DNA of 64,000 bases from Nocardioidaceae bacterium. Its GTDB lineage: Bacteria; Actinomycetota; Actinomycetes; Propionibacteriales; Nocardioidaceae. The stretch spans positions 1 to 64,000 of the forward strand of contig JAURVT010000001.1 in NCBI GenBank assembly GCA_030655315.1. Direction: 5' to 3'. Positions within the stretch are counted from its first letter, which is position 1. Each line of letters starts with the position of its first letter. Below the pieces are notes generated by a model. The model was given only the letters and a program-made list of their open reading frames with translations, had not been told where the DNA came from and made no database searches. Shown one piece after another: positions 32,932 to 40,106 of the stretch. The translations under genes and the position numbers were made by a program.

Positions 32932-34850
32932 CCAGCCACCCGCTCGACCCGCTCGTCGCCTCGGAGTTCGAGGCGGTGGCGTCGCTGCTGGCGCGCGACC
33001 ACGGCGTGAGCACCGCGGAGGGCTGGAGGTTCGCCAACGTCGAGCTGGCCGAGCCGGGCAAGGACGCGCTGGCGGCGTTCGACGGCGGCGGCGAGCGTCC
33101 CACCCGCGAGGCCCTCGCGACCGTCTTCCGCAAGGGGGCCGACTCCACGCACCGCGTGCGGCTCGACCTCGACGCCGGCGCCGTCACCTCGTTCGAGCAC
33201 GTGCCGGGGGTGCAGGCCAACGTCACCGTCGACGAGTGGGAGGAGGCCGACGCCGCCGTCGCCTCCGACGAGCGCGTCACCGCGGCGCTGAACGCGCGCG
33301 GCATCACCGACCTGTCGCTCGTCTTCCACGACACCTGGACCTACGGCGCGTCGCACGTCCCGCCGCAGTACGAGGGACGCCGGATCGGCTGGACCGACAC
33401 CTGGGTCAAGGCCGAGGCCGGGGCCAACCCCTACGCGGGCCCGGTGGGCGGCCTGCACTGCGTCGTCGACCTCTCGACGATGGAGGTGCTCGAGATCTCC
33501 GACGAGGGCGACGTGCCGCGTCCGCAGATCATGGGCGAGTACGTGCCGCGGCTGGTGCCCGAGCGGCTCAAGGGCCACCGGCCCGAGCGGAGGACGCTCG
33601 ACATCGCGCAGCCCGAGGGCGTCTCCTTCACCGTCGACGGCCAGCAGCTCACGTGGCAGAACTGGTCGATGCGCGTGGGCTTCAACCACCGCGAGGGCCT
33701 GGTGCTGCACGCGGTGACGTACGACGACGCCGGCCGCGAGCGGCAGGTGGCGCACCGGCTCTCGTTCTCGGAGATGGTGGTGCCCTACCGCGACCCCTCG
33801 CCCGACCACGCCCGCCGGACCGCCTTCGACATCGGCGAGTGGGGCCTGGGCTTCATGACCCAGTCCCTGACGCTGGGCTGCGACTGCCTCGGCGAGATCC
33901 GGTACCTCGACGCCGTGCTGCACGACAGCACCGGCGCCCCCGTCACGATCGAGAACGCGGTCTGCATCCACGAGGAGGACGCCGGCGTCATCTGGAAGCA
34001 CGTCGACCACGACGCCGGCGCCGAGGTGCGGCGGATGCGGCGCTTCGTCGTCTCGTTCCAGGTGACGGTGGCCAACTACGAGTACCTGACCTACTGGCGA
34101 TTCTACGAGGACGGCAACATCGAGTGCGAGGTGCGCGCCACCGGGATCATGGTGGTCACGCACGTCGCCGAGGGCCAGGCGCACCCGCACGGGACGCTCG
34201 TCGACAACCGGACCTACGCGCCGTACCACCAGCACTTCATCGTCGCGCGGCTCGACCTCGACGTCGACGGCAACCAGAACACCGTCTACCGCAGCGAGAC
34301 GCAGATCGACCCGATCGGTCCGGACAACCCCGACGGCCTGGCGCTGCGTCAGGTGAGCACGCCGCTGCGGCGCGAGTCCGAGGCCCGCGAGGACTACTCC
34401 TGGGAGACCCAGCGCGGCTGGAAGGTGCAGAACGACCAGGTCGTCAACGGCCTGGGCACCCACCCCGCCTACAAGCTGGTGCCGGGCGCGGCGATCCCGT
34501 CGATGTTCCACCCCGACGCGCCCGTGCTACAGCGCGCCCAGGTGATCGGCCACACGCTGTGGGTGACGCCGAACCACCCCGACGAGCGCTGGCCCGCCGG
34601 TGAGTTCGTGAACCAGAGCGGCCCGGGGGAGGGGCTCCCGGCGTGGACCGCGGCCGACCGTCCCCTCGAGAACACCGACGTCGTGCTCTGGTACGTCTTC
34701 GGCATCCACCACGTCACCCGTCCCGAGGACTGGCCCGTGATGCCCGCCGACACCGTCTCGTTCTGGCTCAAGCCGTTCGGCTTCTTCGACCGCAACCCGT
34801 CCCTCGACGTCGAGCCCTCACCCCCCACCACCGGCCACGCCTGCCACTGA
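32928..34850 (+). CDS. Copper-containing primary amine oxidase
   Basis: Topaquinone enzyme oxidising primary amines to aldehydes with release of ammonia and H2O2. The 640 residues match the Arthrobacter enzyme. Tyr384 in NYEY is the topaquinone precursor, Asp301 in FDIGEWG is the catalytic base, and His434, His436 and His595 are the copper ligands (YHQHF, IHHVTRPEDWP). The substrate-gate Tyr of the Arthrobacter phenylethylamine oxidase, two residues before the Asp, is Ala here, which suggests a wider entrance. There is no signal peptide, so it is cytoplasmic. It is translationally coupled to gabT. Confidence 0.93.
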   Translation: MTSHPLDPLVASEFEAVASLLARDHGVSTAEGWRFANVELAEPGKDALAAFDGGGERPTREALATVFRKGADSTHRVRLDLDAGAVTSFEHVPGVQANVTVDEWEEADAAVASDERVTAALNARGITDLSLVFHDTWTYGASHVPPQYEGRRIGWTDTWVKAEAGANPYAGPVGGLHCVVDLSTMEVLEISDEGDVPRPQIMGEYVPRLVPERLKGHRPERRTLDIAQPEGVSFTVDGQQLTWQNWSMRVGFNHREGLVLHAVTYDDAGRERQVAHRLSFSEMVVPYRDPSPDHARRTAFDIGEWGLGFMTQSLTLGCDCLGEIRYLDAVLHDSTGAPVTIENAVCIHEEDAGVIWKHVDHDAGAEVRRMRRFVVSFQVTVANYEYLTYWRFYEDGNIECEVRATGIMVVTHVAEGQAHPHGTLVDNRTYAPYHQHFIVARLDLDVDGNQNTVYRSETQIDPIGPDNPDGLALRQVSTPLRRESEAREDYSWETQRGWKVQNDQVVNGLGTHPAYKLVPGAAIPSMFHPDAPVLQRAQVIGHTLWVTPNHPDERWPAGEFVNQSGPGEGLPAWTAADRPLENTDVVLWYVFGIHHVTRPEDWPVMPADTVSFWLKPFGFFDRNPSLDVEPSPPTTGHACH

Positions 34851-34876
34851 CGGACCGTCCACCCGCGTGCGTCGAC

Positions 34877-34925
34877 TTCCGGCTCAGTTACCCATCAGGG
34901 CTCGCTTCAGGTAACTGAGTCGGAA
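34877..34925. repeat. Long imperfect inverted repeat
   Basis: Arms TTCCGGCTCAGTTACC (34877-34892) and GGTAACTGAGTCGGAA (34910-34925) pair at 15 of 16 positions around a 17-base spacer. It lies 26 bases after the amine oxidase stop. It may be a terminator for that operon or a protein-binding dyad. Confidence 0.6.
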
Positions 34926-34974
34926 CTCGGCGACGGGGACGGGTGGGACGGGCGGCGGCGCGGGTGGGGACACG

Positions 34975-35009
34975 ACGAAGGCCCGGGAGCGATGCTCCCG
35001 GGCCTTCGT
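34975..35009 (-). terminator. Strong 16-bp hairpin terminator after the tRNA pair
   Basis: A perfect 16-base stem (arms 34975-34990 and 34994-35009) with a 3-base loop GAT lies 17 bases downstream of tRNA-Asp on the minus strand. It can also stop plus-strand transcripts coming from the amine oxidase. Confidence 0.85.
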
Positions 35010-35028
35010 CCTTCACACGTGCTGCTGG

Positions 35029-35102
35029 CGACCCCGACGAGACTCGAACTCGCGACCTCCGCCGTGACAGGGCGGCGCGCTAACCAACTGCGCCACGGGG
35101 CC
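35029..35102 (-). tRNA. tRNA-Asp (GTC)
   Basis: On the minus strand the acceptor GGCCCCG pairs with CGGGGTC (one G-U). The D-region is GGCGCAGTTGGTTAG and the T-loop is GAGTTCGAGTC. The anticodon loop CTGTCAC places GTC at 35066-35068. The discriminator base is G, as in Asp tRNAs, and CCA is encoded at 35026-35028. Confidence 0.97.
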
Positions 35103-35180
35103 AGGTGTGTGTTGCTGTTCTGTTGTGCCTGCCTTGCGGCCAGAGGCAACACTACATGCTGCTCCCGGCTGTTCTGCACG

Positions 35181-35253
35181 TGCCCCCAACGGGATTCGAA
35201 CCCGTGCTACCGCTGTGAAAGAGCGGCGTCCTAGGCCCCTAGACGATGAGGGC
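35181..35253 (-). tRNA. tRNA-Glu (TTC)
   Basis: On the minus strand the acceptor GCCCTCA pairs with TGGGGGC (one T-G wobble). CGTCTAGGGGCCTAGGA and GGTTCGAATCC are canonical. The anticodon loop CTTTCAC places TTC at 35217-35219. CCA is not encoded. It lies 78 bases upstream of tRNA-Asp, so the two are probably cotranscribed. Confidence 0.97.
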
Positions 35254-35292
35254 CAGAGGTCTTCGGGCGGTGAGGCCGTCAGGGACTCCGCA

Positions 35293-35322
35293 AGCATAGG
35301 GGGTCCTGCCCCGCTGAGCCAA
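35293..35322 (-). promoter_or_regulatory. Probable promoter of the tRNA-Glu/tRNA-Asp unit
   Basis: On the minus strand TTGGCT (35317-35322), an 18-base spacer and TATGCT (35293-35298) precede tRNA-Glu by 39 bases. No competing start site was seen on this strand. Confidence 0.55.
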
Positions 35323-35351
35323 AACGGGTCCGGGTGGGCGAGGATGGGGAC

Positions 35352-35702
35352 GTGGTCGACGTCGACGAGGAGCGGTTCCACCAGCTCGTGGAGGCGGCGT
35401 TCGACGCCCTCCCCGACGCGCTCGTCGGGCTGCTCGACAACGTCGCGCTGTTCGTCGAGGACGAGGCGCCCGCGCACGACCCGGACCTGCTCGGGCTCTA
35501 CGACGGGGTGCCGCTCACCGAGCGCGACACGTCTTACGCGGGGGCCCTGCCCGACCGGATCATGGTCTACCGCCGCAACATCCTCGCGATGTGCGAGACC
35601 GAGGAGGAGGTGGTGGAGGAGGTCGGCATCACCGTCGCCCACGAGATCGCCCACCACTTCGGCATCGACGACGAGCGGCTGCACGAGCTCGGCTATGCCT
35701 AG
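35352..35702 (+). CDS. Zincin-like metallopeptidase family protein
   Basis: A 116-residue small zincin-like protein. The zinc motif HEIAHHFGID (HExxHxxG) is at about residues 98-107, near the C-terminus as usual for this minimal family. A third ligand is probably the downstream Asp. The MVYRRNI and TVAHEIAHH segments are conserved hallmarks. Its substrate is unknown. GTG 35352 (MVDVDEERF) is preferred over the GTG 18 bases upstream because homologs start there. Its stop overlaps the pirin start by eight bases. Confidence 0.85.
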   Translation: MVDVDEERFHQLVEAAFDALPDALVGLLDNVALFVEDEAPAHDPDLLGLYDGVPLTERDTSYAGALPDRIMVYRRNILAMCETEEEVVEEVGITVAHEIAHHFGIDDERLHELGYA

Positions 35703-36438
35703 GCTCCCGTGGCGTCGGCAGCCGGCCGCCGACCCGAGCCGCGGCACGGTGCTGCGCGCCGACGACCGCGCCACCAGCACGCGCGACGACGGCAGCTCCA
35801 CCCGTCACTGCTTCTCCTTCGGTGACCACTACGACCCGTCCAACACCAGCTTCGGCCCGCTGCGCGCGGTCAACGAGGAGCTCGTGCCGCCCGGCGGCGG
35901 GTTCGACGCCCACCGGCACGCCGACGTCGAGGTCGTCACGTGGGTGCTCCAGGGCGTGCTGCGCCACGAGGACTCGACGGGTCGCCGCGGCGAGCTGCGT
36001 CCGGGCCAGGTGCAGCACCTGAGCGCGGGCAGCGGCGTCGAGCACGCCGAGCGCAACGCGTCGGCCACCGAGCCGCTGCGCTACGTCCAGATGGAGCTCG
36101 CGCCGAGCGAGGAGCAGCTGCGTGCCGACGCCGAGCCCCCGAGGTACGACCAGCACTGGGTCGAGGGGGCCCGGGGGCTGCTGCTGACGGCCGTGACCGT
36201 CCGCGAGGGCGTGTCGCTCGCGGTCGCGATCTGCGACACCGACGACCACCTCGCGCTGCCGGCCGACGTCCCGCTGCACCTGCACCTCACGCGCGGCTCG
36301 GTCGTGCTCGACGACCTCGGCACGCTGCGCGCCGGCGACACCGCGCGCCTGCCGGCCGGCCCCGCGCGCACGCTCGTCGCGTGGGCCGACTCCGAGGTGC
36401 TCGTCTGGCGGCTGCCGCCCGCGGCTCCGCCGCAGTGA
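35695..36438 (+). CDS. Pirin-family bicupin protein
   Basis: A 247-residue two-cupin protein. The N-terminal cupin carries the iron ligands in FDAHRHADVEVVTWVLQG and the acidic ligand in SGVEHAERN. Pirins act as redox-sensitive transcription cofactors or as quercetin dioxygenases, and which applies here is not visible. The central phrase YVQMELAPSEEQL is typical of actinobacterial pirin-like proteins. It is translated from within the end of the preceding peptidase gene. Confidence 0.88.
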   Translation: MPRLPWRRQPAADPSRGTVLRADDRATSTRDDGSSTRHCFSFGDHYDPSNTSFGPLRAVNEELVPPGGGFDAHRHADVEVVTWVLQGVLRHEDSTGRRGELRPGQVQHLSAGSGVEHAERNASATEPLRYVQMELAPSEEQLRADAEPPRYDQHWVEGARGLLLTAVTVREGVSLAVAICDTDDHLALPADVPLHLHLTRGSVVLDDLGTLRAGDTARLPAGPARTLVAWADSEVLVWRLPPAAPPQ

Positions 36439-36503
36439 GACGCTCACCTCACGGGCGGTCGCCGGCTGTCGTTGCGTCGCGAACACGTCCTAAGGTGTGT
36501 CCC

Positions 36504-37895
36504 ATGTCCGTGGTCGGGTGGCAGGTGCACGAGCGGGCGGTCGCCGCGCTCGAGGACTCGTTCCGGCGCATCCCGGACGGCGCGCCGGTCCGGCTCGCGA
36601 AGTCCACAACGAACCTGTTCCGCACGCGCGCGCCCAGCGACGCGCCCGGGCTGGACGTCAGCGGCCTCGACGGCGTCATCGAGGTCGACCCCGTCACCCG
36701 CACCGCCGAGGTGCAGGGGATGTGCACCTACGAGGACCTCGTCGAGGCGACGTGGGCGCACGGACTGCTGCCGCTCGTCGTCCCGCAGCTGAAGACGATC
36801 ACGCTGGGCGGCGCCGTCACCGGCCTCGGGATCGAGTCCACCTCGCTGCGCAACGGCCTGCCGCACGAGTCGGTCCTGGAGATGGACGTCATGACCGGCT
36901 CGGGCCAGGTGGTCACCGCGACGCCCGACGGCCCGCACGCCGACCTGTTCGCGGCGTTCCCCAACTCCTACGGCAGCCTCGGCTACGCCACCCGTCTGCG
37001 GATCGAGCTGGAGGCGGTCGCCCCGGTGATCGCGACGACGCACGTCCGCTTCGACCGCGTCGGCGACCTCACCGACGCGATCGGCGAGATCTCCCGCACG
37101 GGCGAGCACCGCGGCACCCGGGTGCACGGCGTCGACGCGGTGGTGTTCGCGCCGGGGGAGTCCTACCTGGTGGTGGCCACCGAGGCGCCGGCCGGCACGA
37201 CCGCCCGCACCGGCGTGCTCGAGCCGCGGCCGTTCTACCTCACCGTGCAGGAGACGCGCGGCACCACGATGCGCACCGAGGACTACGTCTGGCGCTGGGA
37301 CGACGACTGGTTCTGGTGCTCGCGCGCCTTCGGCCTCGGCCGTCCGCTCGTGCGCCGGCTGTGGCCGCGACGCTGGCGTCGCAGCGACGTCTACCAGCGG
37401 CTCGTCGCGCTCGAGGCGCGCCACGAGCTGGTCGCGCGGATCGAGCGCCGCCGCGGCCTGCCCGCGCGCGAGCGCGTTATCCAGGACATCGAGGTGCCGC
37501 TGTCGCGCACCGAGGAGTTCTGCACCTGGTTCGACGCCGAGGTCGGCATGCGTCCGGTCTGGCTCTGCCCGCTCAAGCTGCGCGAGCCGTCCGGTCCCGG
37601 GTCGGCCCGGCACTGGCCGCTCTACCCCCTCGAGCCCGGCGAGACCTACGTCAACGCCGGGTTCTGGGGCACGGTGCCCGTCCGTGAGGGCGACCCCGAC
37701 GGCGGCACCAACAAGTTGATAGAGGAAACTGTTACCCGGTTGGACGGTCACAAGTCGCTGTACTCGGACGCGTACTACGACCGCGAGACCTTCGACCGTC
37801 TGTACGACGGGGCGACCCTGAGCGCGGTGCGCGCGGGTCACGACCCCGCCGGACGGCTGACCGGACTGTACGAGAAAGCGGTACGACGACGATGA
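36504..37895 (+). CDS. bfaA: FAD-binding oxidoreductase for 10-methyl branched fatty acids
   Basis: A 463-residue FAD-linked (PCMH/VAO-type) oxidoreductase. The FAD-binding part contains GVIEVDPVTRTAEVQGMCTYEDLV and LKTITLGGAVTGLGIESTSLRNGL. It is joined by ATGA overlap to a cyclopropane-synthase-like methyltransferase. This pair is known from mycobacteria and relatives as BfaA/BfaB (also TmsA/TmsB): BfaB adds a methylene to oleoyl phospholipid and BfaA reduces it to 10-methylstearate (tuberculostearate). The assignment rests on family and gene order. Confidence 0.85.
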   Translation: MSVVGWQVHERAVAALEDSFRRIPDGAPVRLAKSTTNLFRTRAPSDAPGLDVSGLDGVIEVDPVTRTAEVQGMCTYEDLVEATWAHGLLPLVVPQLKTITLGGAVTGLGIESTSLRNGLPHESVLEMDVMTGSGQVVTATPDGPHADLFAAFPNSYGSLGYATRLRIELEAVAPVIATTHVRFDRVGDLTDAIGEISRTGEHRGTRVHGVDAVVFAPGESYLVVATEAPAGTTARTGVLEPRPFYLTVQETRGTTMRTEDYVWRWDDDWFWCSRAFGLGRPLVRRLWPRRWRRSDVYQRLVALEARHELVARIERRRGLPARERVIQDIEVPLSRTEEFCTWFDAEVGMRPVWLCPLKLREPSGPGSARHWPLYPLEPGETYVNAGFWGTVPVREGDPDGGTNKLIEETVTRLDGHKSLYSDAYYDRETFDRLYDGATLSAVRAGHDPAGRLTGLYEKAVRRR

Positions 37896-39178
37896 CCACC
37901 ACCTCCACCCGCACCCAGATCTCCATCGGCGAGGCGATCGACCGCCTCATGCCCGGCGGTCCGCCGTTCGCGTTCACCGCCTACGACGGCAGCTCGGCCG
38001 GTCCCGCCGACTCCGAGATCCGGCTGCACCTGGCCAACGAGCGCGGCCTGGCCTACGTGATGACGGCGCCGGGCGACCTCGGCGTCGCGCGCGCCTACGT
38101 GGCGGGCGACCTCGAGGTCACCGGGGTGCACCCGGCCGACCCGTACGACGCCATGACGCTGCTCATGAACAACCTGCACTTCACGCGCCCGACGGCGTCC
38201 GAGGCGCTGAGGATCGTCCGGAGCCTCGGCATCTCCAACCTCAAGCCGCCGCCGCCCCCGCCGCAGGAGCACCTGCCGCGCTGGCGCCGCGCCCTCGAGG
38301 GCCTGCGGCACAGCCGCAACCGTGACGCGGTCGCGATCCACCACCACTACGACGTCTCGAACCGCTTCTACGAGCTGGTGCTCGGACCGTCGATGACCTA
38401 CACCTGCGCGGTCTTCCCCAAGGCCGAGTCGAGCCTGGAGGAGGCGCAGGCCGAGAAGTACGACCTCGTCGCCCGCAAGCTCGACCTGCAGCCGGGCCAG
38501 CGCCTGCTCGACATCGGCTGCGGCTGGGGCGGCATGGTCCGTCACGCGGTGCGCGAGTACGGCGTCACCGCCGTCGGGGTCACGCTGTCGCAGCAGCAGG
38601 CGTCGTGGGCCCAGGCCGAGATCGACCGCCAGGGCCTCACCGGTCGCGCCGAGGTGCGGCACAGCGACTACCGCGACGTCGCCGAGACCGACTTCGACGC
38701 GATCAGCTCGATCGGCCTGACCGAGCACATCGGCATCAAGGCCTACCCGGCGTACTTCGCCTTCCTGCACGACCACCTGCGCGAGGGCGGCCGGCTGCTC
38801 AACCACTGCATCACCCGGCCTGACAACCTCGCCACCGACACCGGCGCGTTCATCGACCGGTACGTCTTCCCCGACGGCGAGCTCACCGGCTCGGGCCGCA
38901 TCGTCAGCGAGATCCAGGACATCGGTCTCGAGGTGCGTCACGCGGAGAACCTGCGCGAGCACTACGCCCTGACGCTCGCCGGCTGGTGCCGCAACCTCGA
39001 GGCGAACTGGGACGAGTGCGTGGCCGAGGTCGGCGAGGGCACCGCCAAGGTGTGGGGCGTGTACATGGCCGGCTCCCGCCTCGGCTTCGAGCGCAACGAG
39101 ATCCAGCTCCACCAGGTCCTGGCGGTCAAGCCCGACGCTGCCGGCCGGGCCCACTACCCGCTGAGGCCGACCTTCTAG
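37892..39178 (+). CDS. bfaB: Cyclopropane-synthase-family methyltransferase for 10-methyl fatty acids
   Basis: A 428-residue SAM-dependent methyltransferase acting on unsaturated fatty acyl chains of phospholipids. The SAM site is LLDIGCGWGGMVRHA (about 207-221). The family substrate/bicarbonate region appears as IHHHYDVSNRFYELVLGPSMTYTCAVF and SIGLTEHIG. The N-terminal 120 residues are an extra domain typical of BfaB. A proline-rich linker (PPPPPPQ) lies at about 112-118. It is coupled to bfaA and convergent with the nuclease gene; the two stops share CTAG. Confidence 0.88.
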   Translation: MTTTSTRTQISIGEAIDRLMPGGPPFAFTAYDGSSAGPADSEIRLHLANERGLAYVMTAPGDLGVARAYVAGDLEVTGVHPADPYDAMTLLMNNLHFTRPTASEALRIVRSLGISNLKPPPPPPQEHLPRWRRALEGLRHSRNRDAVAIHHHYDVSNRFYELVLGPSMTYTCAVFPKAESSLEEAQAEKYDLVARKLDLQPGQRLLDIGCGWGGMVRHAVREYGVTAVGVTLSQQQASWAQAEIDRQGLTGRAEVRHSDYRDVAETDFDAISSIGLTEHIGIKAYPAYFAFLHDHLREGGRLLNHCITRPDNLATDTGAFIDRYVFPDGELTGSGRIVSEIQDIGLEVRHAENLREHYALTLAGWCRNLEANWDECVAEVGEGTAKVWGVYMAGSRLGFERNEIQLHQVLAVKPDAAGRAHYPLRPTF

Positions 39179-39984
39179 TCGCTCGCGTCCGACAGCTCCA
39201 CGATCACCGGCGCGTGGTCCGAGGCGCCCTTGCCCTTGCGCTCCTCGCGGTCGATGACCGCACCGGTGACACGGGTCTGCAGGGCGGGGGAGCCGAGGAC
39301 GAAGTCGATCCGCATGCCCTCGCGCCGGGCGAAGCGCAGGCGCTGGTAGTCCCAGTAGGTGAAGACGCCGGGGCCCGGCGCGTGCGGGCGGACGACGTCG
39401 GCGAAGCCCGCGTCGACGACGGCCTCGAACGCCGCACGCTCCGGCGGCGACACGTGGGTGTGGCCCTCGAACGCCGTGACGTCCCAGACGTCCTCGTCGA
39501 GCGGCGCGACGTTCCAGTCGCCGACGAGGGCCACCTGCGCCTGCGGGTCCCTGTGGAGCCAGGAGGCGCCGGCCGCGCGCAGCGCCTCGAGCCAGGCCAG
39601 CTTGTAGTCGTAGTGGGGGTGGCCGAGCTCGCGGCCGTTGGGCACGTACAGGCTCCACACCCGCACGCCGCCGCACGTCGCCCCGATCGCCCGCGCCTCG
39701 ACGACCGGCTCCTCGCCGTAGGCCGGCACGCCGTCGAAGCCCACCTCGACGTCCGCCAGGCCCACGCGCGACAGCACCGCCACGCCGTTCCACTGCGAGA
39801 GGCCGTGGTGCGCGACCTCGTAGCCGATGGCCTCGAGCCGGGCGCGCGGGAGCTGGTCCTCGCGGCACTTGGTCTCCTGCAGGGCCAGCACGTCGACGTC
39901 GGAGCGCTCGAGGAAGGCCTCGACCCGGTCGATGCGCGAGCGGAGGGAGTTGACGTTCCAGGTCGCGAGTCGCACGCCGTCCAT
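39175..39984 (-). CDS. xth: Exodeoxyribonuclease III (AP endonuclease)
   Basis: Repairs abasic sites and degrades 3' ends of duplex DNA with Mg2+. The 269 residues have the four-layer EEP fold: ATWNVNSLRSR, LQETKCREDQ with the metal Glu, catalytic Tyr in LYVPNG, GDWNVAP, and SDHAPV with the catalytic His. The length is normal. It is convergent with bfaB; both genes stop on the shared CTAG at 39175-39178. Confidence 0.93.
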   Translation of the reverse strand: MDGVRLATWNVNSLRSRIDRVEAFLERSDVDVLALQETKCREDQLPRARLEAIGYEVAHHGLSQWNGVAVLSRVGLADVEVGFDGVPAYGEEPVVEARAIGATCGGVRVWSLYVPNGRELGHPHYDYKLAWLEALRAAGASWLHRDPQAQVALVGDWNVAPLDEDVWDVTAFEGHTHVSPPERAAFEAVVDAGFADVVRPHAPGPGVFTYWDYQRLRFARREGMRIDFVLGSPALQTRVTGAVIDREERKGKGASDHAPVIVELSDASD

Positions 39985-40023
39985 CGAACCAGACGGGTCC
40001 CGGCATGGCCCACCTGGGCTAAT

Positions 40024-40039
40024 TACTTAATTTTAAGTA
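40024..40039. promoter_or_regulatory. AT-rich palindrome upstream of the GAF-PAS-GGDEF gene
   Basis: TACTTAA-TT-TTAAGTA is a perfect dyad inside a run of about 20 bases with almost no G or C, exceptional in this window. It lies 68 bases before the ATG of the diguanylate cyclase gene and 40 bases before the xth start, so it could be the operator or promoter for either divergent gene. Confidence 0.55.
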
Positions 40040-40106
40040 GTGAAACGCCGCAGGAGGCCTCAGACTCGGGTGCGGGACGTTCGGGCGTCCCCGGGAGGAG
40101 GGCGTC

